Assembly (NCBI GenBank): GCA_937900605.1
Contig: CALCDK010000046.1
Span: forward strand, 1 to 6,317
Source of the DNA: an uncultured Olsenella sp.
GTDB lineage: Bacteria > Actinomycetota > Coriobacteriia > Coriobacteriales > Atopobiaceae
Length of the DNA: 6,317 nucleotides
Direction: 5' to 3'
The notes beneath the pieces were generated by a model. The model was not told the origin of the DNA, did no database searches, and saw nothing but the letters and a program-made list of their open reading frames with translations. Position 1 is the first letter of the stretch. Each line of letters opens with the position of its first letter. Below are positions 1 to 5,378 of this stretch, piece by piece. The position numbers were made by a program, and so were the translations under genes.

Positions 1-541
1 GGGGGGGGAGCCGCTCCTTGGACCCCTTGCCCATGACGCGCAGCAGGTCGTCGGCGAGAAGGACGCAGCCGAGGTCCAGGCCCACGAGCTCGCTCGCGCG
101 CAGCCCGCAGCCGTAGAGCACCTCGACGATGGCGCGGTCCCTCGCCCCGGCGGCGGTGTCCGGGAAGGGCTGGTCGAGAAGGGCGGCGGCCTGCTCTCTC
201 GAGAGCACGTCGGGGAGCCGCTGGGGGCGGGCCGGAAGCGGCAGGTCCTCGGTGGGGCACCTCTCGCAGATGTCGTCCGTCAGCATGAAGCGGTGGAAGC
301 CCTTGACGGACGAGACCGCGCGCCCGACGGAGGCCGGGGCCAGCCCGGAGTCGACGAGCGCGCGCACGTGCGCCTCGACGAGCTCCGGCGTCACGTCGTC
401 GGGCTCGGTCACGCCGCGCTCGGAGAGCCAGGCCAGGTAGCGGGCGAGGTCCCGCCCGTAGGCGCTCACCGTGTTGGCCGAGCAGCCCCTCTCGACGCGC
501 AGGTAGGCGAGGTACTCCTCGCGGGCGTGGGCAAGGTCCAT
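1..541 (-). CDS. xerD: Tyrosine recombinase XerD (3' end beyond the window)
   Basis: This is a site-specific tyrosine recombinase of the Xer type, which with a partner Xer protein resolves chromosome dimers at the dif site near the division septum. The first 180 residues are visible; the gene runs off the left edge. Residues 1 to about 88 form the SAM-like core-binding domain (EEYLAYLRVERGCSANTVSAY near the start). The catalytic domain begins near residue 110. R148, in YGCGLRASEL, is the first catalytic arginine and K172, in VMGKGSKERL, the catalytic lysine; both fall at the same numbers as in E. coli XerD (about 298 residues). The His, second Arg and nucleophilic Tyr lie outside the window. 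The ATG is 16 nt after the recN stop with only a weak G-rich ribosome site, so expression probably depends on the nadK-recN transcript. XerD rather than XerC is supported by numbering and by tlyA-nadK-recN-xerD gene order in Actinobacteria; XerC or a lone Xer protein remains possible. Confidence 0.9.
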   Translation of the reverse strand, partial: MDLAHAREEYLAYLRVERGCSANTVSAYGRDLARYLAWLSERGVTEPDDVTPELVEAHVRALVDSGLAPASVGRAVSSVKGFHRFMLTDDICERCPTEDLPLPARPQRLPDVLSREQAAALLDQPFPDTAAGARDRAIVEVLYGCGLRASELVGLDLGCVLLADDLLRVMGKGSKERLPP

Positions 542-557
542 GGGACGCCCCGGCGCG

Positions 558-2189
558 CTAGTCGCGACCGGCCTGGTCGAGCATGGTGCGGGCCAGGCCG
601 AGGCTGGCCTCGTCGGTGGTGCCCGAGAGCATGCGCGCGACCTCGGCGACGCGCTCCTCGCCCTCGATGGGGCGCAGCGTGGTCTCCGGGACGTCGCCGG
701 CAGACTTGCTCACGAGGTAGTGGCGCTCGGCCACGACGGCGACCTGCGCGAGGTGGGTGACCACGATGACCTGGTGCGTGCGGGCGAGGTCGGCGAGGAC
801 CGCGGCGAGCGCGACGGCCGTGGCCCCGCCCACGCCCGCGTCGACCTCGTCGAAGACGAGCGTCTCGCAGTCGTCGGCGGCGCCGAGGGCGACCTTGCAG
901 GCGAGCATGACGCGGCTGACCTCGCCGCCCGAGGCGATCTTGCGCAGCGGGCGCGCCGCAAGGCCGGCGGCAGGACGGTACAGCAGCTCGACGCGGCTCG
1001 GGCCCGAGGCGGACCAGTCGCCGCGGTCCAGGCGCGTGACCTCGACGCAGACCTCGGCGGTCCCCATCTCCAGGCGGCCCATCTGCTCGCTCACGGCAGC
1101 GGCGAGGCGCGGGGCGGCCTCGCGGCGCACCCCGTCGAGCGCGTCGGCGGCCCGCACGAGGCGCGCCTCGCACCTCTCGAGCGCCTCGGCGGCGACGCGC
1201 TCGGCCTCACCGCCGTCCGATGCGGCGGCGACGACCTCGGCAGCCTCGGCGCGGCGCCTCTCGACGTCGGCCATGGTGGGGCCGAACGAGCGAAGCAGGC
1301 CCTGCAGGGCCGACATGCGCGACTGCTGGCGGTCGAGCTCCGCGGGGTCGAACTCGAGGTCGTCGACGTAGGAGCGCAGCGTGGCCGAGACGTCCTCGAG
1401 CTCCGCGAGGGCTCCGGACAGCGCGTCGGCAAGGGGCGCCAGCCCGACGTCGTGGCGCGAGGCGTCGGCCAGGTCGCGCGACGCCTGCGACACCGCGTCG
1501 CAGGCGCCGTCGTCGCCCGAGAGCAGCTCGCGCGCGCCGGCTGCAGCGGTCATGAGGACCTCGGCGTGCTCGGAGCGGCCGAGAAGGGCCTCGAGCTCGT
1601 CGAGCTCCCCCTCCTGCGGGGCTACGCCGTCGATGCGCTGCAGCACGAACGTCGCCTGGTCGAGGCGCTCGTCGGCCGTCCGCGCCAGCTCCCGGACGCG
1701 CTCGAGCTCGTCGGAGGCCGCGCGCTGGGCGGCCAAGGCGTCGCGGTACTCGGCCAGGGCAGCGTCGGCGGCCTCGCCGGTCCACGCGTCGAGGATGGCG
1801 GCGTGGGCCTGGGTCGACAGCAGGCGCTGGTGCTCGTGCTGGCCGCACAGGTCGACGCTGGAGCCCACGCGGCGCGCGAGCTCGCGCACGCTGGCCATGG
1901 AGCCGTCGACCTCGACGCGGCCGCGGCCGTCGGCGCCCACGCGACGGCGCACGACCATGCCGTCCGGGTCCTCGCCCGGCAGGTAGACGCGGCCCTCGAC
2001 GAGCAGCGCCGGCGCGCCCTCGCGGACCTTGCCGGCGTCGGCGCGGTCGCCGACGAGCAGCTTGATCGAGGACAGCAGCGCGGTCTTGCCCGCGCCCGTC
2101 TCGCCGGTGAGGACGGTGAGGCCCTCCGAGGGCCTGATGGTGGCGTCGCGGATGAGCGCGACGTCGTGGACGTGAAGCTCGTCGATCAT
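558..2189 (-). CDS. recN: DNA repair protein RecN (SMC-like ATPase)
   Basis: RecN is a cytoplasmic SMC-family ATPase recruited to DNA double-strand breaks in RecA-dependent recombination. The 543-residue product matches the usual length (about 550). The start MIDELHVHDVALI is typical. Walker A is GETGAGKT (residues 29-36), the conserved GQHEHQ follows at 116-121, and a charged helical region from about 150 to 370 fits the coiled-coil arms. The ABC signature is SGGEVSR (420-426), Walker B is TLVFDEVDAG with D447 and E448, and the switch histidine is H479 in VTHLAQVA. The ATG shares one base with the nadK stop (TAATG), and AGGTGG lies 7 nt upstream inside nadK, so translational coupling with nadK is likely. 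The reading frame continues open far upstream, but family similarity starts exactly at this ATG. No LexA-like operator is visible directly ahead of it. Confidence 0.97.
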   Translation of the reverse strand: MIDELHVHDVALIRDATIRPSEGLTVLTGETGAGKTALLSSIKLLVGDRADAGKVREGAPALLVEGRVYLPGEDPDGMVVRRRVGADGRGRVEVDGSMASVRELARRVGSSVDLCGQHEHQRLLSTQAHAAILDAWTGEAADAALAEYRDALAAQRAASDELERVRELARTADERLDQATFVLQRIDGVAPQEGELDELEALLGRSEHAEVLMTAAAGARELLSGDDGACDAVSQASRDLADASRHDVGLAPLADALSGALAELEDVSATLRSYVDDLEFDPAELDRQQSRMSALQGLLRSFGPTMADVERRRAEAAEVVAAASDGGEAERVAAEALERCEARLVRAADALDGVRREAAPRLAAAVSEQMGRLEMGTAEVCVEVTRLDRGDWSASGPSRVELLYRPAAGLAARPLRKIASGGEVSRVMLACKVALGAADDCETLVFDEVDAGVGGATAVALAAVLADLARTHQVIVVTHLAQVAVVAERHYLVSKSAGDVPETTLRPIEGEERVAEVARMLSGTTDEASLGLARTMLDQAGRD

Positions 2190-3046
2190 TACTTGCCCAC
2201 CTGACCGTAGAAGACGCGGGACACGGAGTCGTAGAAGCTCTGGGGGCTCCTGTCGAGAAGCACGATGTCGCCCGGGCCGCGCCGGATCCGCGCGGAGACG
2301 CCGCGGCTGCCCTTCTCGCGATGGATGGGCCTGCCGTCGGCGAAGAAGTGCCTCATGGCCGGGCGCTCGGGGCTCATCTCGACCTCGACGACGTCGGAGG
2401 CGCCGGTGAGGAACGCGCGCGCCATGATGGTGTGGGGCGCCACGGGGACGCACACCATGCCGGTGAACTCGGGCGTGACGATGGGGCCGCCGGCGGCCAG
2501 CGCGTAGCCGGTGGAGCCCGTGGCGGTGGAGACGACGAAGCCGTCGCCGCGCAGGCGGTCGATGTGCTTGCCGGAGACGCTCACGTCGAACTCGACCATG
2601 TCGCCCATGCCGCCGCGCGAGACGGCGAAGTCGTTGAGGGCGAAGTTGCGTCGCACGTAGCGGGTGCCGTCGTCGCGCTCGAAGGTCGACTCGACGTCGA
2701 GCGTCGCGCGCCGCGAGACGTGCAGCTCGCCGGCGAGGGCCGCCGAGACGGTCTCGACGAGCTCGTCTCGGCCGGCGGCGGTGAGAAAGCCGAGGTGGCC
2801 ATAGGAGATGCCGAGGATGGGGATGCCGGAGTACCCGACGATGCGCGCCGCGCGCAGCAGCGTGCCGTCCCCGCCGAGGGAGACGACGAGGTCGGTCCCC
2901 TCGATGTCGGCGTCGATGTCGGGGAAGTGCCGCGGGTCGCGGGCCCACTCGACGTCGATGCCCTGCCCGTCGAGCCACGCGCCCAGGCGCCGGGCGCTCT
3001 GGACGGCGTCCTCTCGGGAGTGGTTTGGAACGATGAGCACCTTCAT
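2189..3046 (-). CDS. nadK: NAD kinase
   Basis: NAD kinase phosphorylates NAD to NADP in the cytoplasm, using ATP or polyphosphate, and is the only route to NADP in most bacteria. The 285-residue product has the family hallmarks: GGDGTLLR at 58-65 with catalytic D60, GISYGHLGFLT at 79-89, ND at 138-139, and GDGFVVSTATGSTGYALAAG from 167, followed by GGP; VAPHTIMAR is the later conserved strand. The usual NE motif reads ND here, and STPTGST reads STATGST; both look conservative, so I expect an active enzyme. The ATG is set by a strong AGGAGG site 7 nt upstream (3054-3059); an earlier start in the same frame would add unrelated residues and run back into tlyA. The gene follows tlyA after 70 nt holding a possible promoter, and overlaps recN by one base. 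Confidence 0.96.
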   Translation of the reverse strand: MKVLIVPNHSREDAVQSARRLGAWLDGQGIDVEWARDPRHFPDIDADIEGTDLVVSLGGDGTLLRAARIVGYSGIPILGISYGHLGFLTAAGRDELVETVSAALAGELHVSRRATLDVESTFERDDGTRYVRRNFALNDFAVSRGGMGDMVEFDVSVSGKHIDRLRGDGFVVSTATGSTGYALAAGGPIVTPEFTGMVCVPVAPHTIMARAFLTGASDVVEVEMSPERPAMRHFFADGRPIHREKGSRGVSARIRRGPGDIVLLDRSPQSFYDSVSRVFYGQVGK

Positions 3047-3053
3047 GGGCTGC

Positions 3054-3059
3054 CCTCCT
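3054..3059 (-). promoter_or_regulatory. Ribosome binding site of nadK
   Basis: A perfect AGGAGG lies 7 nt before the nadK ATG and fixes that start. It is one of the strongest Shine-Dalgarno sequences in the window, consistent with nadK beginning its own translation rather than depending on tlyA. Confidence 0.85.
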
Positions 3060-3082
3060 CGGCACAAGGGTTCGCTCCGAAG

Positions 3083-3091
3083 AGTGTAGCA
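3083..3091 (-). promoter_or_regulatory. Possible extended -10 promoter ahead of nadK-recN-xerD
   Basis: The tlyA-nadK gap reads TGC-TACACT on the minus strand, which fits an extended -10 element (TGn plus a TATAAT-like hexamer). No convincing -35 is found 16-18 nt upstream (AGTCTC at 17 nt). Transcription would start near 3076, giving a leader of about 30 nt. The surrounding sequence closely matches the element ahead of efp, which strengthens the call. Read-through from tlyA is also likely, since no terminator is visible in the gap. Confidence 0.5.
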
Positions 3092-3116
3092 CCGGGGCCG
3101 GGGGCGAGACTTCCAG

Positions 3117-3884
3117 CTAGAGCTCAGAGAGGTCGAGCAGGGCCCCGGGGAAGCCGCGGCGGCCGAGGACGAGGTACTCGACGTTGCCCTTGTGGCCGTG
3201 GATCGGGCTCTCGCACGCGCCCTGGACGCCGAGGCCCATGCCCTCGAGGGCCTGCGCGACGCGCTCGACGCACGAGAGGCGCACGTCGCGGTCGCGGACC
3301 ACGCCACCCTCCCCCACGAGCTCGCGGGGTGCCTCGAACTGGGGCTTGACCAGGGTGAGAAAGGACCCGTCGGGGCGCAGGAGCTCCACGACGGCGGGCA
3401 GCACGGTGAGGACGGAGGTGAAGGAGACGTCGCAGACGGCGAGGTCGACGCAGTCCGGGCCCACGATGCCCGGGACGTCCACGACGTTGGTGCGCTCGAG
3501 GAGCCTCACGCGGGGGTCCTGGCGCAGGGACCAGCTGAACTGCGCGTAGCCCACGTCCACGGAGAGGACGGAGCGCGCGTCGTGGGACAGCAGGCAGTCG
3601 GTGAAGCCGCCGGTGGAGCAGCCGACGTCGACGCAGTCGAGGCCGGTGGGGTCGACGCCGAAGCGCTCGAGGCCGCGCTCGAGCTTGAGGCCGCCGCGGC
3701 TCACGTAGGACATGCGGCCGCGGACGTGCAGCTCGATGCCGGGAACGACCTGCTCGCCGGGCGAGGAGAGGCGACGGTCGGTGGTGGAGACCTCGCCGGC
3801 CATGACGGCCCTCATGGCCTCGTCGGCGGTCGAGAAGAAGCCCTGCTCGACGAGCTCGGCGTCGAGCCTGCGGCGGCGCGCCAC
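3117..3884 (-). CDS. tlyA: TlyA family rRNA 2'-O-methyltransferase
   Basis: TlyA uses S-adenosylmethionine to 2'-O-methylate ribosomal RNA (C1920 of 23S rRNA, and in type II enzymes also C1409 of 16S rRNA), which makes ribosomes sensitive to capreomycin and viomycin. Although often annotated as hemolysin, methylation is the supported role. The 255-residue protein has an S4 RNA-binding domain (about 1-60, RRRLDAELVEQGFF), then an FtsJ-like Rossmann domain with the SAM motif DVGCSTGGFTD (86-96). The catalytic tetrad K67-D152-K180-E236 is intact and lies exactly two residues before the numbers known for the M. tuberculosis enzyme. The N-terminus resembles the type II protein, but the C-terminus after NVEYLVL is shorter, so the type is unclear. 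The start is GTG, one nt after the xseB stop, with a weak GGGGA site 8 nt upstream. It ends 70 nt before nadK. Confidence 0.95.
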   Translation of the reverse strand: MARRRRLDAELVEQGFFSTADEAMRAVMAGEVSTTDRRLSSPGEQVVPGIELHVRGRMSYVSRGGLKLERGLERFGVDPTGLDCVDVGCSTGGFTDCLLSHDARSVLSVDVGYAQFSWSLRQDPRVRLLERTNVVDVPGIVGPDCVDLAVCDVSFTSVLTVLPAVVELLRPDGSFLTLVKPQFEAPRELVGEGGVVRDRDVRLSCVERVAQALEGMGLGVQGACESPIHGHKGNVEYLVLGRRGFPGALLDLSEL

Positions 3885-3885
3885 G

Positions 3886-4227
3886 CTAGCGGTCCCCGTC
3901 CGAGGGGGCCTCGGCGTCGGCGTCGTCGGTCGCGGCGGCGGCGTCGTCGGCGTCGCCCTTCTCGGCCGCGGCGCCCTTCTCGGCCGCGGCGTCGCCCTTC
4001 TCGGCGTCTGCCTGCGCGGACTCGGCGAGCCTCTCGCGCTCCTCGGGCGAGAAGTCCGTGGCGTCCACGAGGCTCACGGCCTTGGAGCCCAGGGCGATGG
4101 CCTCGTCAAAGAGGTCGAGGGAGCGCTCGAGCGAGACGTCCTTCGCGCGGACCTGGCCGACGATGTCGTCGAGCCGCTCGGTGATCTGCCCGAAGGTCTG
4201 GTAGCGAGAGACGTCGACGCGGGCCAT
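3886..4227 (-). CDS. xseB: Exodeoxyribonuclease VII small subunit with acidic repeat tail
   Basis: XseB is the small subunit of exonuclease VII, which degrades single-stranded DNA into oligonucleotides; several copies bind the large subunit XseA. Residues 9 to about 56 match the family helical hairpin (FGQITERLDDIVGQV, then SLERSLDLFDEAIALG). The product is 113 residues, longer than the usual 60-85. Residues from about 69 to the end form an Ala/Asp/Glu tail with three AEKG units encoded by an 18-bp tandem repeat; I count 15 acidic residues in these last 45. The ATG shares one base with the nusB stop (TAATG), indicating coupling. No xseA is adjacent, although it normally precedes xseB. The core family assignment is firm; the function of the tail is unknown, and it may be a disordered, fast-evolving extension. 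Confidence 0.88.
   Translation of the reverse strand: MARVDVSRYQTFGQITERLDDIVGQVRAKDVSLERSLDLFDEAIALGSKAVSLVDATDFSPEERERLAESAQADAEKGDAAAEKGAAAEKGDADDAAAATDDADAEAPSDGDR
3955..4006 (-). repeat. 18-bp tandem repeat inside xseB
   Basis: Two perfect, directly adjacent 18-bp copies (3955-3972 and 3973-3990) are followed, after 3 extra bases, by a partial third copy (3994-4006). In the xseB frame they encode the AEKG-type units of the C-terminal tail. Unit and insertion lengths are multiples of three, so copy-number change would keep the frame. Confidence 0.85.
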
Positions 4228-4853
4228 TACTCGGCCGCCCCGTCGCGCTCGGCCTCCTCAGCGGCCTCGTCGCAGAGCTCCTCGGCGCAGTCGTCGCACT
4301 CGAGCGCAGCCTCGTCGAGAAGCTCGTCGGACTCGGCATCGGCGTCGTCGGCATCGGCATCGTCGGCGTCCTCGTCGTCGGCGGCGTCGACCTGGTGCTG
4401 GGCGTCGACGGCGGCGTGGGCCTCGGCGATGACGTCACGGCCCTCGTCGAGGGCGTCGGCGACGCGGCCGAGCACGCCGTTGACGAAGCGGGAGGACTCG
4501 TCGGTGCCATAGGCCTTGGCGAGCTCGACGCACTCGTCGATGGTGACGGCGACCTCGACGTCGTCGACGTCGAGGATCTCGTAGAGGGCAAGGCGAAGCA
4601 GGTTGCGGTCGACGGCGTTCATGCGGTCGAGCGACCAGGCGGCGGAGCGCCAGGAGATGATGGCATCGAGGTCGTGGCGAGCGGCGTCGGTGCCGAGCGC
4701 GAGCTCGCGCGCGTAGTCGTCCAGCGGGCCCTCGGAGAGGGCGTAGTCACCGGCGAGGACCTCCTCGACGGTGCGGGAGTTGGCCTCCGCCTGGAACAGA
4801 AGCTGCAGGGCCTGGCTACGGGCGAGAGTGCGCCCACCGAAATGCGTGCTCAA
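4227..4853 (-). CDS. nusB: Transcription antitermination protein NusB with acidic C-terminal tail
   Basis: NusB binds boxA RNA together with ribosomal protein S10 (NusE) and helps RNA polymerase read through terminators in rRNA operons. The 208-residue product has the whole family core in residues 8 to about 138: GRTLARSQALQLLFQAE at the N-terminus, WSLDRMNAVDRNLLRLALYEIL near 73-94, IDECVELAKAYG (105-116) and SSRFVNGVLG (120-129). The core matches the usual length of about 140. A further 70 residues follow, very rich in Asp, Glu and Ala (29 acidic in the last 59), with a CDDCAEELC cluster (C186, C189, C194). The start is TTG, chosen because AAGGAG sits 5 nt upstream and the N-terminal motif follows at once. 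It lies 2 nt after the Asp23 gene and overlaps xseB by one base. The tail is unusual; a stretch of repeats encodes part of it. Confidence 0.94.
   Translation of the reverse strand: MSTHFGGRTLARSQALQLLFQAEANSRTVEEVLAGDYALSEGPLDDYARELALGTDAARHDLDAIISWRSAAWSLDRMNAVDRNLLRLALYEILDVDDVEVAVTIDECVELAKAYGTDESSRFVNGVLGRVADALDEGRDVIAEAHAAVDAQHQVDAADDEDADDADADDADAESDELLDEAALECDDCAEELCDEAAEEAERDGAAE
4335..4379 (-). repeat. 15-bp imperfect tandem repeat inside the nusB tail
   Basis: Two adjacent 15-bp units (4335-4349 and 4350-4364) differ at one base, and a more degenerate copy follows to 4379. They encode the Asp/Ala-rich part of the NusB tail in steps of five residues. The stretch is low-complexity, built of GTC, ATC and GGC triplets on the plus strand. 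Confidence 0.7.
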
Positions 4854-4855
4854 GG

Positions 4856-5218
4856 TTACTCCTTGGGGAAGACGAGGCTGTCAATGCAGACGTCGACGGC
4901 GCCGACCTCGACGCCGACCTGCTCTGCAATCGCGTCGGCGACGGCCTGGCGGACGTCGGCGGCGAGCTTGGTGAACGGGTAGCCGTAGAACACGGCCAGG
5001 TGGACGGTGACGTGGAGCAGCCCGTCGACGATCTGGGACTCGACGGCCTTCTCGGGGGCGACGCTGCGGCTGGTGAAGACCGAGATGAGGCTGGAGGCGA
5101 TGTCGTTGCCGCCCACGGAGGCGACGCCGTCGACGCGGCGCGCCGCGAGGGAGACGATTGTGGAGACGACATCCTTGGAGATGCCGATTCCGGAGACGCA
5201 CAGCTCGTTGTCCACCAT
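4856..5218 (-). CDS. Asp23/Gls24 family protein (YqhY-like)
   Basis: This 120-residue protein belongs to the Asp23/Gls24 family (formerly DUF322). Visible features are an N-terminal alternation of strand and helix (ISKDVVSTIVSLAARRVDGVASVGG), the central VHLAVFYGYPFTKLAADVRQAVADAI, and a C-terminal strand VGAVDVCIDSLVFPKE. No signal peptide or membrane helix is seen. Family members are linked to envelope stress and, for YqhY in B. subtilis, to acetyl-CoA carboxylase control; the biochemical role is unsettled. Position directly before nusB is the same as yqhY in B. subtilis, so YqhY is the best analogy. The ATG is chosen for a perfect AGGAGG 5 nt upstream; an in-frame ATG 22 codons earlier lacks such a site and lies at or ahead of the likely transcription start. 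A promoter and leader hairpin precede it, so it likely heads the operon. Confidence 0.9.
   Translation of the reverse strand: MVDNELCVSGIGISKDVVSTIVSLAARRVDGVASVGGNDIASSLISVFTSRSVAPEKAVESQIVDGLLHVTVHLAVFYGYPFTKLAADVRQAVADAIAEQVGVEVGAVDVCIDSLVFPKE
4859..4864 (-). promoter_or_regulatory. Ribosome binding site deciding the TTG start of nusB
   Basis: AAGGAG, located in the last codons of the Asp23 gene, lies 5 nt before the TTG. It is the main reason to accept TTG, since no ATG or GTG codon occurs at a suitable place before the conserved NusB N-terminal motif. Confidence 0.8.
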
Positions 5219-5223
5219 GGGAA

Positions 5224-5229
5224 CCTCCT
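5224..5229 (-). promoter_or_regulatory. Ribosome binding site of the Asp23 family gene
   Basis: A perfect AGGAGG sits 5 nt before the ATG at 5218 and selects this start over an upstream in-frame ATG. Confidence 0.85.
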
Positions 5230-5233
5230 CGAT

Positions 5234-5260
5234 GAATGCGGGCCCGTGCCCGTGGCATTC
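5234..5260 (-). promoter_or_regulatory. Leader hairpin just upstream of the Asp23 gene
   Basis: The transcript can pair GAATGC with GCATTC (6 bp, perfect), with a further GGG/CCC stem inside above a 3-nt bulge. The base ends 4 nt before the AGGAGG site. No T-run follows, so it is not a terminator; it may affect mRNA stability or access of ribosomes. Function is inferred only from position. Confidence 0.45.
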
Positions 5261-5273
5261 GTTTGCTGACATC

Positions 5274-5279
5274 AGTATA
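5274..5279 (-). promoter_or_regulatory. Likely -10 element of the Asp23-nusB-xseB-tlyA operon
   Basis: TATACT matches the -10 consensus at five of six positions and stands between the efp terminator and the Asp23 gene, where a promoter is needed. The -35 position 17 nt upstream is not consensus; it is occupied by a GGGGCC-T-GGCCCC inverted repeat (5293-5305). A TTGACG at the terminator T-tract is 34 nt away, too far to serve. Expected start of transcription is near 5267. Confidence 0.6.
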
Positions 5280-5317
5280 GCCATACCCGGCAGGGGCCTG
5301 GCCCCGTGCCGCGCGTC

Positions 5318-5357
5318 AAAAAAGGCGCCGCGACCGGATGTCCCCGACCGCGGCGCC
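5318..5357 (-). terminator. Intrinsic terminator of efp
   Basis: On the minus strand GGCGCCGCG pairs with CGCGGCGCC (9 perfect bp). The stem can extend inward with further G-C and G-U pairs to a 4-nt loop, and is followed directly by six T. It begins about 20 nt after the efp stop codon, so it ends the efp transcript and separates it from the Asp23 operon. It is the only textbook terminator in the window. Confidence 0.93.
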
Positions 5358-5378
5358 AGAAGGTGCGCTACGCCCTGA

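Noticed and set aside
540..2204. Long open frame of 554 codons on the plus strand, opposite recN
   Set aside because: It mirrors the recN codons; the translation is Ala/Arg/Gly/Leu-rich without any recognisable motif. In DNA this rich in G+C, stop codons are rare in opposite frames.
2190..3092. An 844-codon version of recN extended upstream across nadK
   Set aside because: The extra 301 residues are an Arg/His-rich out-of-frame reading of nadK. RecN similarity starts at the ATG at 2189.
3047..3116. Terminator between tlyA and nadK
   Set aside because: The gap is G/C-rich but has no strong hairpin followed by a T-run, so read-through is the simpler reading.
2321..4184. Plus-strand frames of over 300 codons opposite nadK, tlyA and xseB
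   Set aside because: Same reason: they overlap well-supported minus-strand genes and show no domain, no ribosome site and only biased composition.
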